Origin: an uncultured Aquimarina sp.
GTDB taxonomy: Bacteria > Bacteroidota > Bacteroidia > Flavobacteriales > Flavobacteriaceae
Direction of reading: 5' to 3'
DNA: 64,000 bases
Assembly: GCA_947498785.1 (NCBI GenBank)
Contig: CANMLS010000003.1
Location: forward strand, 62,001-126,000
Shown: one piece after another, positions 30,469-39,397 of the stretch
Position numbering within the stretch: position 1 is the first letter of the stretch
Layout: every line of letters starts with the position of its first letter
Position numbers and translations under genes: made by a program
Notes under the pieces: generated by a model
The model's input: only the letters and a program-made list of their open reading frames with translations
The model's database searches: none
Told to the model about the DNA's origin: nothing

Positions 30469-33400
30469 ATGAGAACAAAGTTTAGTGGAATTTTGACGCT
30501 ATTACTAGCGTTTGTTGTGCAATTCACTTTTGCGCAAGAAAAAACAATTTCAGGTAATGTGACTGACAATAGTGGTCTCCCATTACCTGGAGTAAACATC
30601 GTTGTAAAAGGTACTTCAACAGGTACACAAACCGATTTTGATGGTAACTACACCATCAACACGAATAGAGGAGCTGTATTATCCTTTAGTTATGTCGGTT
30701 TTGCAGTGAAAGAAGTTGTCGTCAATGACAACAATACAATAAGCGTTCAATTATCAGAAGATGCATCACAACTAGAAGAAGTTGTTGTAACTGCACAAGG
30801 TATTCGAAGAGAAAAAAAATCTCTCGGTTATGCAGTAAGCACTGTAGCTAATGATAAGCTTGAACAAAAAGCTGAGGCCGACTTGGGTCGTATTCTATCC
30901 GGTAAAGCCGCAGGTGTAAATATTACTTCAACCAATGGACTATCTGGTTCTGGAACTAATATAATCATTCGTGGTTACAGTTCTGTTACTGGTAGTAATC
31001 AACCTCTTTTTGTTGTGGATGGTGTTCCTTTTGATGGAGGGACAAATACTCAATCATCTTTTTTAGACAACGTCACAGAATCTAGTAGATTTTTAGATCT
31101 TGACCCCAATTCTATTGAAAGCGTTAATGTTTTAAAAGGATTAAGCGCAACTACTTTATATGGTCAATCAGGTCGTAATGGTGTAATTCTTATAACAACA
31201 AAAAATGGATCTACCGCATCAGCTAATGAGAAATTTGAAGTAACTGTTACACAGTCCATATTTAATTCAAAAGCAATATTACCCAAATACCAAAATAATT
31301 ATGGAGGAGGATTTCATCAAAGTTATGGATTCTTTTTTAGTAATTGGGGCCCCGCGTTTGATGGTGACTTATCCGCAAATGCTAATTTTTTAGGCATTGC
31401 TCCGGATGGAACAACACTTGTAAATGGACCGCTTGGTAACTTAGCCGATCAAACACTAAATATAGGTGTTGAGGATCAAATAGCAATTCCTTATAGATAT
31501 CAGCCATACGATAGTGTTGAAGATTTCTTCAAAACTGGTGTATCTTCTACAACATCTATTAATGTTGCTGGAGGATCAGAAAAAGGACGATTTAATGTTA
31601 GTTACACGCATCTGGATGATGACGGGATTACTCCTGGGAATAATTTAATCAGAAACAATATTGGTTTGGGGGGTAGTGCTAAATTAGCAAATAAACTAAC
31701 CGTAAACGGAGTTATTAATTATGCATTAACAAATTTTAAATCACCTCCAATTTCTCCTAGTTTTGGATCTGGTTCTGGTTTTGATGGGCCGTCAGTTTTT
31801 GGTGATTTACTATATACTCCCCGTAGTGTAGATCTTTTTGGATTACCTTTTCAAGCACAGGATGGTCGTAGTGTATATTATCGTTCTGGTAATGATATTC
31901 AAAACCCTAGATGGACTGTAGCAAATGTAAAAACTTCTCAACAGGTTCGTAGGGTATTTGGTAATTTAGCAGTACAATACGATCTAAAAGATTGGTTAAA
32001 CCTTTCATATCGAATTGGTATTGACCAATATACTGAATCCAATTCTTATGGACAAAATAAAGGAGGAGTTGATGGACAACAATTAGGTATTTATAGAACA
32101 AGTTCTGTAGTCAATACTATATGGGATCATACAATAAGTTTAAATGCTAGTAAAGATTTATCTGAAAATCTCAATTTAAATGTAAATTTAGGCTTAAATC
32201 CCCGCTACGAAAGCTTTGAAAGAGAAGGTGTAGAAAGCGTTAATCAATTGTCTTTTGGAGTTTTAGAGCACTTCAATTTTGCAAGCCAATCATCTTTTAA
32301 CAGTTTTACTAATTTACCAATAGGACTGAAAGAAACGCAAAATACGATTGGAACATATTTTAATGCTATTTTAGGATATAAAGATTTTTTATATATTAAC
32401 GCATCAGCGAGAAATGATTGGTCTTCAACTCTAGAAAGAGAAAACAATTCTTTGTTATATCCTGCAGCCAGTATTTCTTTTATTCCAACTTCTGCATTTG
32501 ACAATCTTACAGGCAATGCTTTAAATTATTTAAAATTACGCTTTGGATATGGTTCTTCAGCAGGTTTCCCTACTCCTTTTAACACAAGAAATGTGCTAGA
32601 ACTTAGTCCAAGATCTTTGGTAGGAGCTAATGGAAGTGCCACTCCATCGAATTCTGTTTCTAATCGATTAGGGAATCCTAATTTGAAACCCGAACTTGTA
32701 AGTGAATTTGAACTAGGTATGGATACAAAACTTTTTAATCGTTTAGATTTTAATGTAAGTGTCTTTTCTAAAAAAACAACTGATTTATTAACTGATCAGT
32801 CTTTGGATTTTGCAACAGGGTTTAATGTTCAACAGGTAAACGTTGGAGAGCTACAAACTAAAGGTATTGAAATTGATTATAACATCGATATAGTCAGACC
32901 TAATGATTCCGATAGTTTTAAATGGAATATTAGTGGTAATTTCTATGCAGATGAAAATGAGGTTACTGATTTAGATGACAATATTGATCAAATTGCTCTT
33001 ACTCAAAGTGTAACTGGTGAAGCTGCAAACTATGCAGTAGAAGGAAGACCGTATGGAGTTATCTTAGGAAGTACAGTACAATTAGATAACAACGGAAATA
33101 GACTTGTTGATAATGGCGGGAATTATGTTATAGATAATACTTTAAGAGAAATTGGAGATCCTAACCCTGATTGGACCACAAACCTTAACAGTACTATTAG
33201 CTATAAAGGCTTTTCATTTTATATGGATTGGCAGTATCGTCATGGTGGAGATATTTATTCTGTAACTACTGCATCTCTTATAGGTCGCGGTGTAGTTGAT
33301 CGAGATGACCCCATAAATAGGGAAGCATTATATGTCCTTCCTGGAGTGAGACAAATACCAAACACTGATGGTACAACAACAACAATACCTAACGATATTC

Positions 33401-33726
33401 AAATAACAGCTGCTAATTTAAGCTTTACAAATTATGGTATACAAGCCGCTAATAGTTTTAGAATTTTTGACGGATCAACTTTTAGGCTAAATGAATTAGC
33501 AATCGGATACAAACTACCTTCTAAATTTTTAAACAATACTCCTTTTGGTAGTCTCTCTATAAGAGCTTCTGGCTTCAATCTATGGTATAAAGCATATAAT
33601 TTCCCAAATGATGTAAGATTTGACACGAACTCTCTGAGTACAGGTGTTGGTAATGGATTAGGAATTGACTTTATCACAGGGCCAAGTACTAGAAGATATG
33701 GATTGAGTATTCAAGCAACTTTTTAA
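30469..33726 (+). CDS. SusC/RagA-family TonB-linked outer membrane protein
   Basis: A 1085-residue outer-membrane importer of the SusC type. A signal peptide (about 1-22, ending FTFAQ) is followed by a carboxypeptidase-regulatory-like domain (ISGNVTDNSGLPLPGVNIVV, to about 110), the plug (LEEVVVTAQGIRREKKSLGY, then IIIRGYSS and PLFVVDGVPF) and a large beta barrel ending in phenylalanine (LSIQATF). It pairs with the SusD gene 10 bases downstream. No glycosidase, peptidase or ECF sigma/anti-sigma pair is adjacent, so the imported substrate cannot be inferred. Confidence 0.96.
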   Translation: MRTKFSGILTLLLAFVVQFTFAQEKTISGNVTDNSGLPLPGVNIVVKGTSTGTQTDFDGNYTINTNRGAVLSFSYVGFAVKEVVVNDNNTISVQLSEDASQLEEVVVTAQGIRREKKSLGYAVSTVANDKLEQKAEADLGRILSGKAAGVNITSTNGLSGSGTNIIIRGYSSVTGSNQPLFVVDGVPFDGGTNTQSSFLDNVTESSRFLDLDPNSIESVNVLKGLSATTLYGQSGRNGVILITTKNGSTASANEKFEVTVTQSIFNSKAILPKYQNNYGGGFHQSYGFFFSNWGPAFDGDLSANANFLGIAPDGTTLVNGPLGNLADQTLNIGVEDQIAIPYRYQPYDSVEDFFKTGVSSTTSINVAGGSEKGRFNVSYTHLDDDGITPGNNLIRNNIGLGGSAKLANKLTVNGVINYALTNFKSPPISPSFGSGSGFDGPSVFGDLLYTPRSVDLFGLPFQAQDGRSVYYRSGNDIQNPRWTVANVKTSQQVRRVFGNLAVQYDLKDWLNLSYRIGIDQYTESNSYGQNKGGVDGQQLGIYRTSSVVNTIWDHTISLNASKDLSENLNLNVNLGLNPRYESFEREGVESVNQLSFGVLEHFNFASQSSFNSFTNLPIGLKETQNTIGTYFNAILGYKDFLYINASARNDWSSTLERENNSLLYPAASISFIPTSAFDNLTGNALNYLKLRFGYGSSAGFPTPFNTRNVLELSPRSLVGANGSATPSNSVSNRLGNPNLKPELVSEFELGMDTKLFNRLDFNVSVFSKKTTDLLTDQSLDFATGFNVQQVNVGELQTKGIEIDYNIDIVRPNDSDSFKWNISGNFYADENEVTDLDDNIDQIALTQSVTGEAANYAVEGRPYGVILGSTVQLDNNGNRLVDNGGNYVIDNTLREIGDPNPDWTTNLNSTISYKGFSFYMDWQYRHGGDIYSVTTASLIGRGVVDRDDPINREALYVLPGVRQIPNTDGTTTTIPNDIQITAANLSFTNYGIQAANSFRIFDGSTFRLNELAIGYKLPSKFLNNTPFGSLSIRASGFNLWYKAYNFPNDVRFDTNSLSTGVGNGLGIDFITGPSTRRYGLSIQATF

Positions 33727-33736
33727 AAAAAAAATC

Positions 33737-35449
33737 ATGGAAAAATATAATATAAAGAATAATAAACTTAAATACTTTACTCTATTATTACTTTTTGGTA
33801 TTTTATGCAATTCTTGTGAGACGACAGAATTGGAGCTTTTGGAAAATCCAAGCCGACTTCAACCAAATCAAGCCTCAGAAGATTTATTTATAACCTCAAT
33901 AGAATTAGGATTAACAGCTTTTTTTGATTCTGATAATTCTGATAATTTCACTGGATTGAATGAATTTGGCATGCAAGTTACTAGAATGACAGCTATGACA
34001 GGGGGTAATTCCTACCAGAATGCATACGCTCCATCTACTATGAATGGTATATACGCAGATGCATATACCAAAACAATGATTGATATCAGAACTCTTACAC
34101 CGCTAGCAGAAGAGAAAGGTTTGTATACTCATCTAGGTATAGCTCAGGTAGCTGAAGCGTATATAATGATGACTTTGGTAGATTATTTTGGTGATTTTCC
34201 TTATACAGAAGCATTTTTAGGAGCTGAAAACATTTCTCCAAATTTAACCTCAGGAGAGGATATATATGCATCTGTAGAACAATTATTAATAGATGCAGCT
34301 ATAAATTTCAATAAACAAGAAAGTGCTACTGTTAGCAATGATTTTTTTTACGATGGAGATGAAACAAAATGGATAAAACTTGCAAATACTTTGCGCCTAA
34401 AATTATACGTGCAAACTAAATTAGTAGATGCCAATGCAGGCACTAAAATAAATAGCATTTTAACTGGACCAGGGGGGTATATAACATCGGCGGATGATGA
34501 TTTCCAATTCAACTACTCAACTACAGATGTAAACCCTGACAGTAGACACCCTCTATTTGGTTTAAGTTTTGACAATGGCCCTAGTGATTATATCGGTGAA
34601 GCTTTTATGGATTTATTAGTAAATCAAACAGATATAGCAGATGCCCCCATAGACGATCCTAGAAGACGGTATTATGTATATAGACAAGAAACAAATTTTA
34701 CTGAAGCTACAAGCCAAACAAAAGAATGTATTTTAGCATCTGCTCCTTCTCATTATAGTGCTGATGATCCTTTTTGTCAAGTTATTAGTGCTTTTGGCAG
34801 TGGGTACTGGGGAAGAAGTCACGGAGATAATACTGGTATCCCTCCAGATGATGCTTTTAGAGCAATGTTTGGGGTATATCCTGTCGGTGGTCCTTTTGAC
34901 AACGATTCTGGCGCAACAATCTCTAACAGAAATACTGGTTTAAGAGGCGCAGGAAGCTCAATGATTATGTTGTCTTCCTATGTTCAATTTATGTTGGCTG
35001 AAACAGCTTTAACCAGTGGTGTTACTGGAGATCCAAGAGCTTATTTAGAAGCAGGCATTACCCAATCAATTAATAAAGTAATGAATTTTGGGCAACAATT
35101 GGCAAGTGGTGATATTGATCCTACTTTAGTACCATCTTCCTCTGATGTTTCTGATTATATAGCTGCTATTATGGCAAAATATGATGCTACAACTAATAAC
35201 GATGAGAAACTAGATATTATCATTGAACAATATTATCTTGCATTGTGGCACAATGGTGTTGAATCGTATAATACTTATAGAAGAACTGGAAAACCTGATC
35301 TTCAGCCTACTCTTTTAGCAGCCCCTGGTATATTTATTAGAACGTTTCCATTACCTGATGCGCTTGTAAACAGAAACAGTAATGTTGATGACAAACCTAT
35401 TTCCACCCAAGTATTTTGGGATAATAATCCAGCAAATTTTGTTGACTAA
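33737..35449 (+). CDS. SusD/RagB-family nutrient-binding lipoprotein
   Basis: A 570-residue surface lipoprotein that forms the lid of the SusC channel and binds the nutrient. The signal peptide ends at C27 (GILCNSC). The helical TPR-like SusD fold is recognisable by VAEAYIMMTLVDYFGDFPYT, then ETKWIKLANTLRLKLYVQ and the C-terminal QYYLALWHNGVESYNTYRRT. It belongs to the SusD-like group with long C-terminal insertions. It is translated from the same transcript as SusC and is 12 bases from the following lipoprotein gene. Confidence 0.95.
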   Translation: MEKYNIKNNKLKYFTLLLLFGILCNSCETTELELLENPSRLQPNQASEDLFITSIELGLTAFFDSDNSDNFTGLNEFGMQVTRMTAMTGGNSYQNAYAPSTMNGIYADAYTKTMIDIRTLTPLAEEKGLYTHLGIAQVAEAYIMMTLVDYFGDFPYTEAFLGAENISPNLTSGEDIYASVEQLLIDAAINFNKQESATVSNDFFYDGDETKWIKLANTLRLKLYVQTKLVDANAGTKINSILTGPGGYITSADDDFQFNYSTTDVNPDSRHPLFGLSFDNGPSDYIGEAFMDLLVNQTDIADAPIDDPRRRYYVYRQETNFTEATSQTKECILASAPSHYSADDPFCQVISAFGSGYWGRSHGDNTGIPPDDAFRAMFGVYPVGGPFDNDSGATISNRNTGLRGAGSSMIMLSSYVQFMLAETALTSGVTGDPRAYLEAGITQSINKVMNFGQQLASGDIDPTLVPSSSDVSDYIAAIMAKYDATTNNDEKLDIIIEQYYLALWHNGVESYNTYRRTGKPDLQPTLLAAPGIFIRTFPLPDALVNRNSNVDDKPISTQVFWDNNPANFVD

Positions 35450-35461
35450 AAATAAATTAAC

Positions 35462-36304
35462 ATGAAAAATACATATATAAAAATATTTTCAATATTCCTA
35501 GCCATTTTTTCGATTATAGGGTGTGAAGATGACGAAAAAGATCCCCTATTTGTAGATACTGACAGAAGTAATGATGCTGTTTTTGTAACGATTAAACAAA
35601 AAACCGTAGTTATTGATTTTACTGACTCTAGTACATCTTATGATTTTACAATAGAAAGCCCTGCTAATAATGTAGCTGAATACTCTATATCTGTAAAACG
35701 TACATCAGCTGGAGTTAGTTCAGACACCATTCCTATTACTACGGTTAATTCTTTTCCTGCAGAGTTTAGTTACACTGCAGAAGAGCTTGCTGACTTTCTA
35801 AGTGTTCCTGTTGCAAATTTTGCTGCAGGAGATCGATTTGATTTTATCGCTACAGCAAAAGGAAATAATGGTTTAGATGCTTCATTCGAAAATTTGAATA
35901 GTGACTCTAGAGGCCCTGGTCAATTTCAGGGATTTAATCACACTACCTTTTTATCATGCCCTTTTAATTCTTCTGAAATTCCTGGCACCTATGCCATAAC
36001 AGGTGATGGCGGTGGAGGTTTGCATTCAAATGGAGACACTTTTGAAGTCATATCTGGACCTGGACCCAATCAATACAGTGTTGTTGGTTTTGGAGATGAA
36101 AATTTAATTATTAATGTCGACCCAGAAACAGGCATCTCAATTCCTTCAGACGAAGAAGTATTTCTTGTTTTAGCGAGTGGAACAAAATTAACTGCTGCTC
36201 CTGCTAATGCTGGATTCACCTTTTCTTGTACAGGCACAATCTTTTTAACAGCTTTTGAATACACTTGTTGTGGTTCTTTTGCTCTTACAATGAAAAAACA
36301 GTAG
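35462..36304 (+). CDS. Surface lipoprotein of unknown function in the SusC/SusD operon
   Basis: A 280-residue lipoprotein with lipobox SIIGC (C21). The acidic run EDDEKD after the cysteine resembles the lipoprotein export signal that sends proteins to the cell surface in Bacteroidota. Residues about 40-130 look like a beta-sandwich (immunoglobulin- or SusE-like); the C-terminal part is rich in Gly, Ser and Cys (four cysteines between about 165 and 270). I do not recognise a family. The position third in a SusCD operon suggests an accessory binding protein for the same substrate. Confidence 0.8.
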   Translation: MKNTYIKIFSIFLAIFSIIGCEDDEKDPLFVDTDRSNDAVFVTIKQKTVVIDFTDSSTSYDFTIESPANNVAEYSISVKRTSAGVSSDTIPITTVNSFPAEFSYTAEELADFLSVPVANFAAGDRFDFIATAKGNNGLDASFENLNSDSRGPGQFQGFNHTTFLSCPFNSSEIPGTYAITGDGGGGLHSNGDTFEVISGPGPNQYSVVGFGDENLIINVDPETGISIPSDEEVFLVLASGTKLTAAPANAGFTFSCTGTIFLTAFEYTCCGSFALTMKKQ

Positions 36305-36343
36305 AGAAGAAGCTTTCATTATAAACATAAGAATTAATAATTT

Positions 36344-36383
36344 AAAACCATTTTACAATGATATCATTGTAAAATGGTTTTTT
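36344..36383 (+). terminator. Terminator of the SusC/SusD operon
   Basis: A perfect 38-base palindrome (arms AAAACCATTTTACAATGAT and its complement, centre GATATC) ends in six T. It starts 39 bases past the last stop of the operon. Confidence 0.9.
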
Positions 36384-36861
36384 AATAATCGATTTCATGA
36401 AAATTTCTTCTTCTACAGTATCTCCGTAACGTTTATTCAAACATATACTATACTAGTTTAGATTTATAATGTAGTATTAAGACAATATTATTCTTATATA
36501 AAAAAAACCAATTTGAGAATACTTTTGTAATTTACATCGGACAGTTTTTTTAGTTCTTCATAACTTCTGGGTATATTACTTTGAAAAGCATACTCACCTT
36601 GTTTTCTAAAAATCAGAGTCTATCTACGATCTTTGGATAAACCACTAAGTATTTTTGAAGTAAAAATTCTAAACGCACAGCTTTAATAATGTGATCATTT
36701 TTTGTACAATAAAAAAAAACCGTATTCCTATAAAATTAAAATGATGCGAATTCACTTCTATACAATAATAAACATGTCTTCAATTAAGATATTTTTTACT
36801 ATATTATAGTACATTTTTGAAATAATATTAAAGAAAAAAACAATCACGAAAAAACTTCACT
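36384..36861. other. Non-coding region with a possible decayed coding fragment
   Basis: About 480 AT-rich bases. On the minus strand from about 36620 to 36500 one frame stays open for 38 codons and reads IFRKQGEYAFQSNIPRSYEE and so on to a TAA. An upstream piece in another frame (KNDHIIKAVRLEFLLQKY) could be part of the same decayed gene. I do not recognise the family, and a chance frame cannot be excluded. Confidence 0.35.
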
Positions 36862-37641
36862 ATGGCTTTAATTGCTTCATCGTCTAAGAACACTATAATG
36901 TTTTCAATGATTACTCTTATAATGGTTTTCAACTTTAATCAGTCTGTTTTTGCGCAAGGATTTTCTGCAGCTCCTAGTGGGCAACAAGGTCGTATTCTTC
37001 ATCTAGATGCCTTATTTGGAAAAGTAAAACAAGGATCTAAACAAGGAGAGGTAGATTTAAAAAAAATAAAAGGTTCTCCATACTTGTCAGAAGAATTCGT
37101 GAAAGGTACTGTACATTATGAAAATAGACCTATCGGAAAATTACATATGAGATATAATGCATTTAGTGATGAAATTGAAATAAAGAAAAACAGTACAGAC
37201 AAAGAATATTCTGCATTGACAAAAAATAGATTGGTGCATTGTAATCTTAATCAAGATAAACTTATGTTCACCACCTATAAGCCTTTAGCTGAAGCTTCAA
37301 AAAAAGGATATCTACTTTGCCTTACAAATCCATCATACAAATATGTACTATACAAAAGAGTCAAAACAATATTCAAAGATAGAGGTGTAGAACCAGCGAC
37401 ATCACTATCTACACCTATCGAGGCTAAATTTTCAAAATTTATATCATATTATATCCTTTCCAAAGGAGAAAATCAAGCCAAAGAATTACCAAAAAAACAA
37501 AAGAAATTACATATGGTTTTTCAAGATCAAGATCACCATATAATATCTGGTTTTATGAAAGATCAAAAGATAAGTACTAAAAAAGAAAAAGACCTTATCA
37601 AATTATTTAATTATGTAAATACACTTAACTCAAAAAGCTAA
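36862..37641 (+). CDS. Secreted protein of unknown function
   Basis: A 259-residue protein with a Sec signal peptide, the last hydrophobic part being MITLIMVFNFNQSVFAQ, with cleavage likely after Ala-Gln near residue 32. The mature protein is lysine-rich and has no domain I recognise. Segments GTVHYENRPIGKLHMRYNAF and LLCLTNPSYKYVLYKRVKTI suggest a beta-rich N-terminal part followed by a charged helical end. It stands alone: a decayed region lies before it, and a terminator and the rlmB promoter after it. Confidence 0.65.
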   Translation: MALIASSSKNTIMFSMITLIMVFNFNQSVFAQGFSAAPSGQQGRILHLDALFGKVKQGSKQGEVDLKKIKGSPYLSEEFVKGTVHYENRPIGKLHMRYNAFSDEIEIKKNSTDKEYSALTKNRLVHCNLNQDKLMFTTYKPLAEASKKGYLLCLTNPSYKYVLYKRVKTIFKDRGVEPATSLSTPIEAKFSKFISYYILSKGENQAKELPKKQKKLHMVFQDQDHHIISGFMKDQKISTKKEKDLIKLFNYVNTLNSKS

Positions 37642-37675
37642 AATTATTGCTTAAGAGAACAAAAAAATAATATAC

Positions 37676-37705
37676 CCCGATCAAATTTGATCGGGATGTT
37701 TTTTT
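37676..37705 (+). terminator. Terminator between the secreted-protein gene and rlmB
   Basis: CCCGATCAAA and TTTGATCGGG form a perfect 10-bp palindrome; seven T follow after ATG. The TTTG on its right arm also serves as a likely -33 element for rlmB. Confidence 0.85.
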
Positions 37706-37718
37706 ATACATATCTTTG
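37686..37718 (+). promoter_or_regulatory. rlmB promoter, overlapping the upstream terminator
   Basis: TTTG (37686-37689), a 21-base spacer and TATCTTTG (37711-37718). The -7 element ends only 7 bases before the rlmB ATG, so the messenger would have almost no leader. Confidence 0.65.
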
Positions 37719-37725
37719 ACCGCAT

Positions 37726-38463
37726 ATGAAAAAAGAAGAGTCACTAATTTTTGGTATCAGAGCAATTATAGAAGCAATAACAGCTAACAAAAGCATTGAT
37801 AAACTTTTTATTCAAAAAGGACTACAGGGGGATCTATCCAAAGAACTCATGGGTTTGGTAAAAAAACATAATATCACTTTTACCTATGTACCTATAGAAA
37901 AACTGAACAGACTTACCCGTAACAATCACCAAGGTGCTGTTGCTCATATCTCCCCTATTGACTTTTATGATCTTGAAAACCTTGTAATAAATGTTATTGA
38001 ATCAGGAAAAACACCTTTATTTCTAATCTTGGACCAACTCTCTGATGTTCGCAATTTTGGAGCTATTATCAGAACAGCAGAATGTACAGGAGTTGATGGT
38101 ATAATTATACAGAAAAAGGGGGGAGCTCCAGTTAATGCTGATACGATCAAAACATCTGCTGGCGCAGTGTTTAAAATTCCTATTTGCAAAGTAGATCATA
38201 TCAAAGATGCTATGTTTTATCTACAAGGATCTGGCATACAAGTAGTAGCAGCTACAGAAAAAGCAAATTCCACTATTTACGATACAAATCTGACTATTCC
38301 TTCTGCAATTATTATGGGTAGTGAAGGGAAAGGCATATCTCCTTCGGTATTAAAATTAGTAGATCAAAGTGCAAAATTACCAATACACGGAGATATTGCT
38401 TCTTTAAACGTCTCTGTTGCTTGTGGCGTAATGCTATACGAAGCTATTAGACAACGTTTATAA
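37726..38463 (+). CDS. rlmB: 23S rRNA 2'-O-methyltransferase, RlmB type
   Basis: SPOUT methyltransferase that 2'-O-methylates G2251 of 23S rRNA in E. coli, using S-adenosylmethionine. The 245 residues hold an N-terminal L30e-like substrate-binding domain (about 1-75) and the knotted catalytic domain with the SpoU motifs LDQLSDVRNFGAIIRTAECT, IIMGSEGKGIS and LNVSVACGVMLYEAIR. The exact guanosine target is assumed by similarity; related TrmH proteins modify tRNA. It is convergent with the rhomboid gene 16 bases away. Confidence 0.92.
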   Translation: MKKEESLIFGIRAIIEAITANKSIDKLFIQKGLQGDLSKELMGLVKKHNITFTYVPIEKLNRLTRNNHQGAVAHISPIDFYDLENLVINVIESGKTPLFLILDQLSDVRNFGAIIRTAECTGVDGIIIQKKGGAPVNADTIKTSAGAVFKIPICKVDHIKDAMFYLQGSGIQVVAATEKANSTIYDTNLTIPSAIIMGSEGKGISPSVLKLVDQSAKLPIHGDIASLNVSVACGVMLYEAIRQRL

Positions 38464-38479
38464 CAATCTGTTTATTATT

Positions 38480-39241
38480 TTATTCTATATCTGGTTCAGG
38501 TGGCTTGTTATCTCCTTCGATTCTGGTTTTATACTCATAAATTATCTCAATACCTTCTTTCTCGTCTTCTTGCTCTTTTCTTTCTATAAAATTACCTTCC
38601 TTATCAAAATGTCTTAGAAACTCATCTTCTTCTGGATTATAATCTTCAGTTTCCCAAACATATAATTTCCGTTTCACTACTCCTCTTTTGACAAAAAAAC
38701 CTAATATAGCTCCAGATATAATACCAGATAAGTGACCTTCCCATGAAATCTTAGGGTCTATAGGTAATACATACATTACCATACTACCATAAATAAAAAC
38801 AACAACAAAAGATAAAGCTATTAATCGAAAGTGTTTTGCAATAATTCCTTTAAAGAATAAAAAACCAAAAAGCATATAAATTACTCCACTTGCTCCTATA
38901 TGGTTTGCTGGTCTACCTAATAACCATGTAAGAAAACCTGTCAGAAACACTCCGACTAATAATACTTTCCAGGCATTATTTTGATAAAAAAAGAACAATG
39001 CAGCTGACAATATCATCAACGGCAATGTATTATGCCATAGATGAGTAAGGTCTGAATGAATAAAAGGAGAAAATATAATCCCCCGTAAACCAACAATTGT
39101 TCTTGGGTAAACTCCAAAATCATTAAAATTAATCCCTGACCTAACTTCAACCCAAAAAACAATCCAGATTAACAATACGAATAATAAGGGATACCCTATC
39201 ACTCCGGTATTAAATCTAAAATGTTTATTTTCTTCATTCAT
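38480..39241 (-). CDS. Rhomboid-family intramembrane serine protease
   Basis: A 253-residue inner-membrane protein with six membrane segments. The catalytic pair is present: serine in HIGASGVIY (S118) and histidine in WEGHLSG (H170), with the oxyanion-type THLWHNTLP (N71). The C-terminal cytosolic tail of about 65 residues is highly acidic. Rhomboids cut single-pass membrane proteins; the target is unknown. It is transcribed alone from the gap shared with rarA. Confidence 0.93.
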   Translation of the reverse strand: MNEENKHFRFNTGVIGYPLLFVLLIWIVFWVEVRSGINFNDFGVYPRTIVGLRGIIFSPFIHSDLTHLWHNTLPLMILSAALFFFYQNNAWKVLLVGVFLTGFLTWLLGRPANHIGASGVIYMLFGFLFFKGIIAKHFRLIALSFVVVFIYGSMVMYVLPIDPKISWEGHLSGIISGAILGFFVKRGVVKRKLYVWETEDYNPEEDEFLRHFDKEGNFIERKEQEDEKEGIEIIYEYKTRIEGDNKPPEPDIE

Positions 39242-39384
39242 ATCACATATGTTATATCAAAAAAAATTCCAAAAAATAAAGTTCGGTTAAAATGGCAGTA
39301 TTTGTAAGTTTTTATCATATAACTTATAAATATTAACTCTTTTTCCTATTGATTTATTTTCTATTTAGATTCGAGGAAGCTTTG

Positions 39385-39392
39385 TAACTTTG
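39385..39392 (+). promoter_or_regulatory. -7 promoter element of rarA (TAACTTTG)
   Basis: TAACTTTG matches the consensus and ends 5 bases before the rarA ATG at 39398, so transcription would start at or next to the start codon. No exact TTG is found at the ideal distance. Confidence 0.55.
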
Positions 39393-39397
39393 TACAT

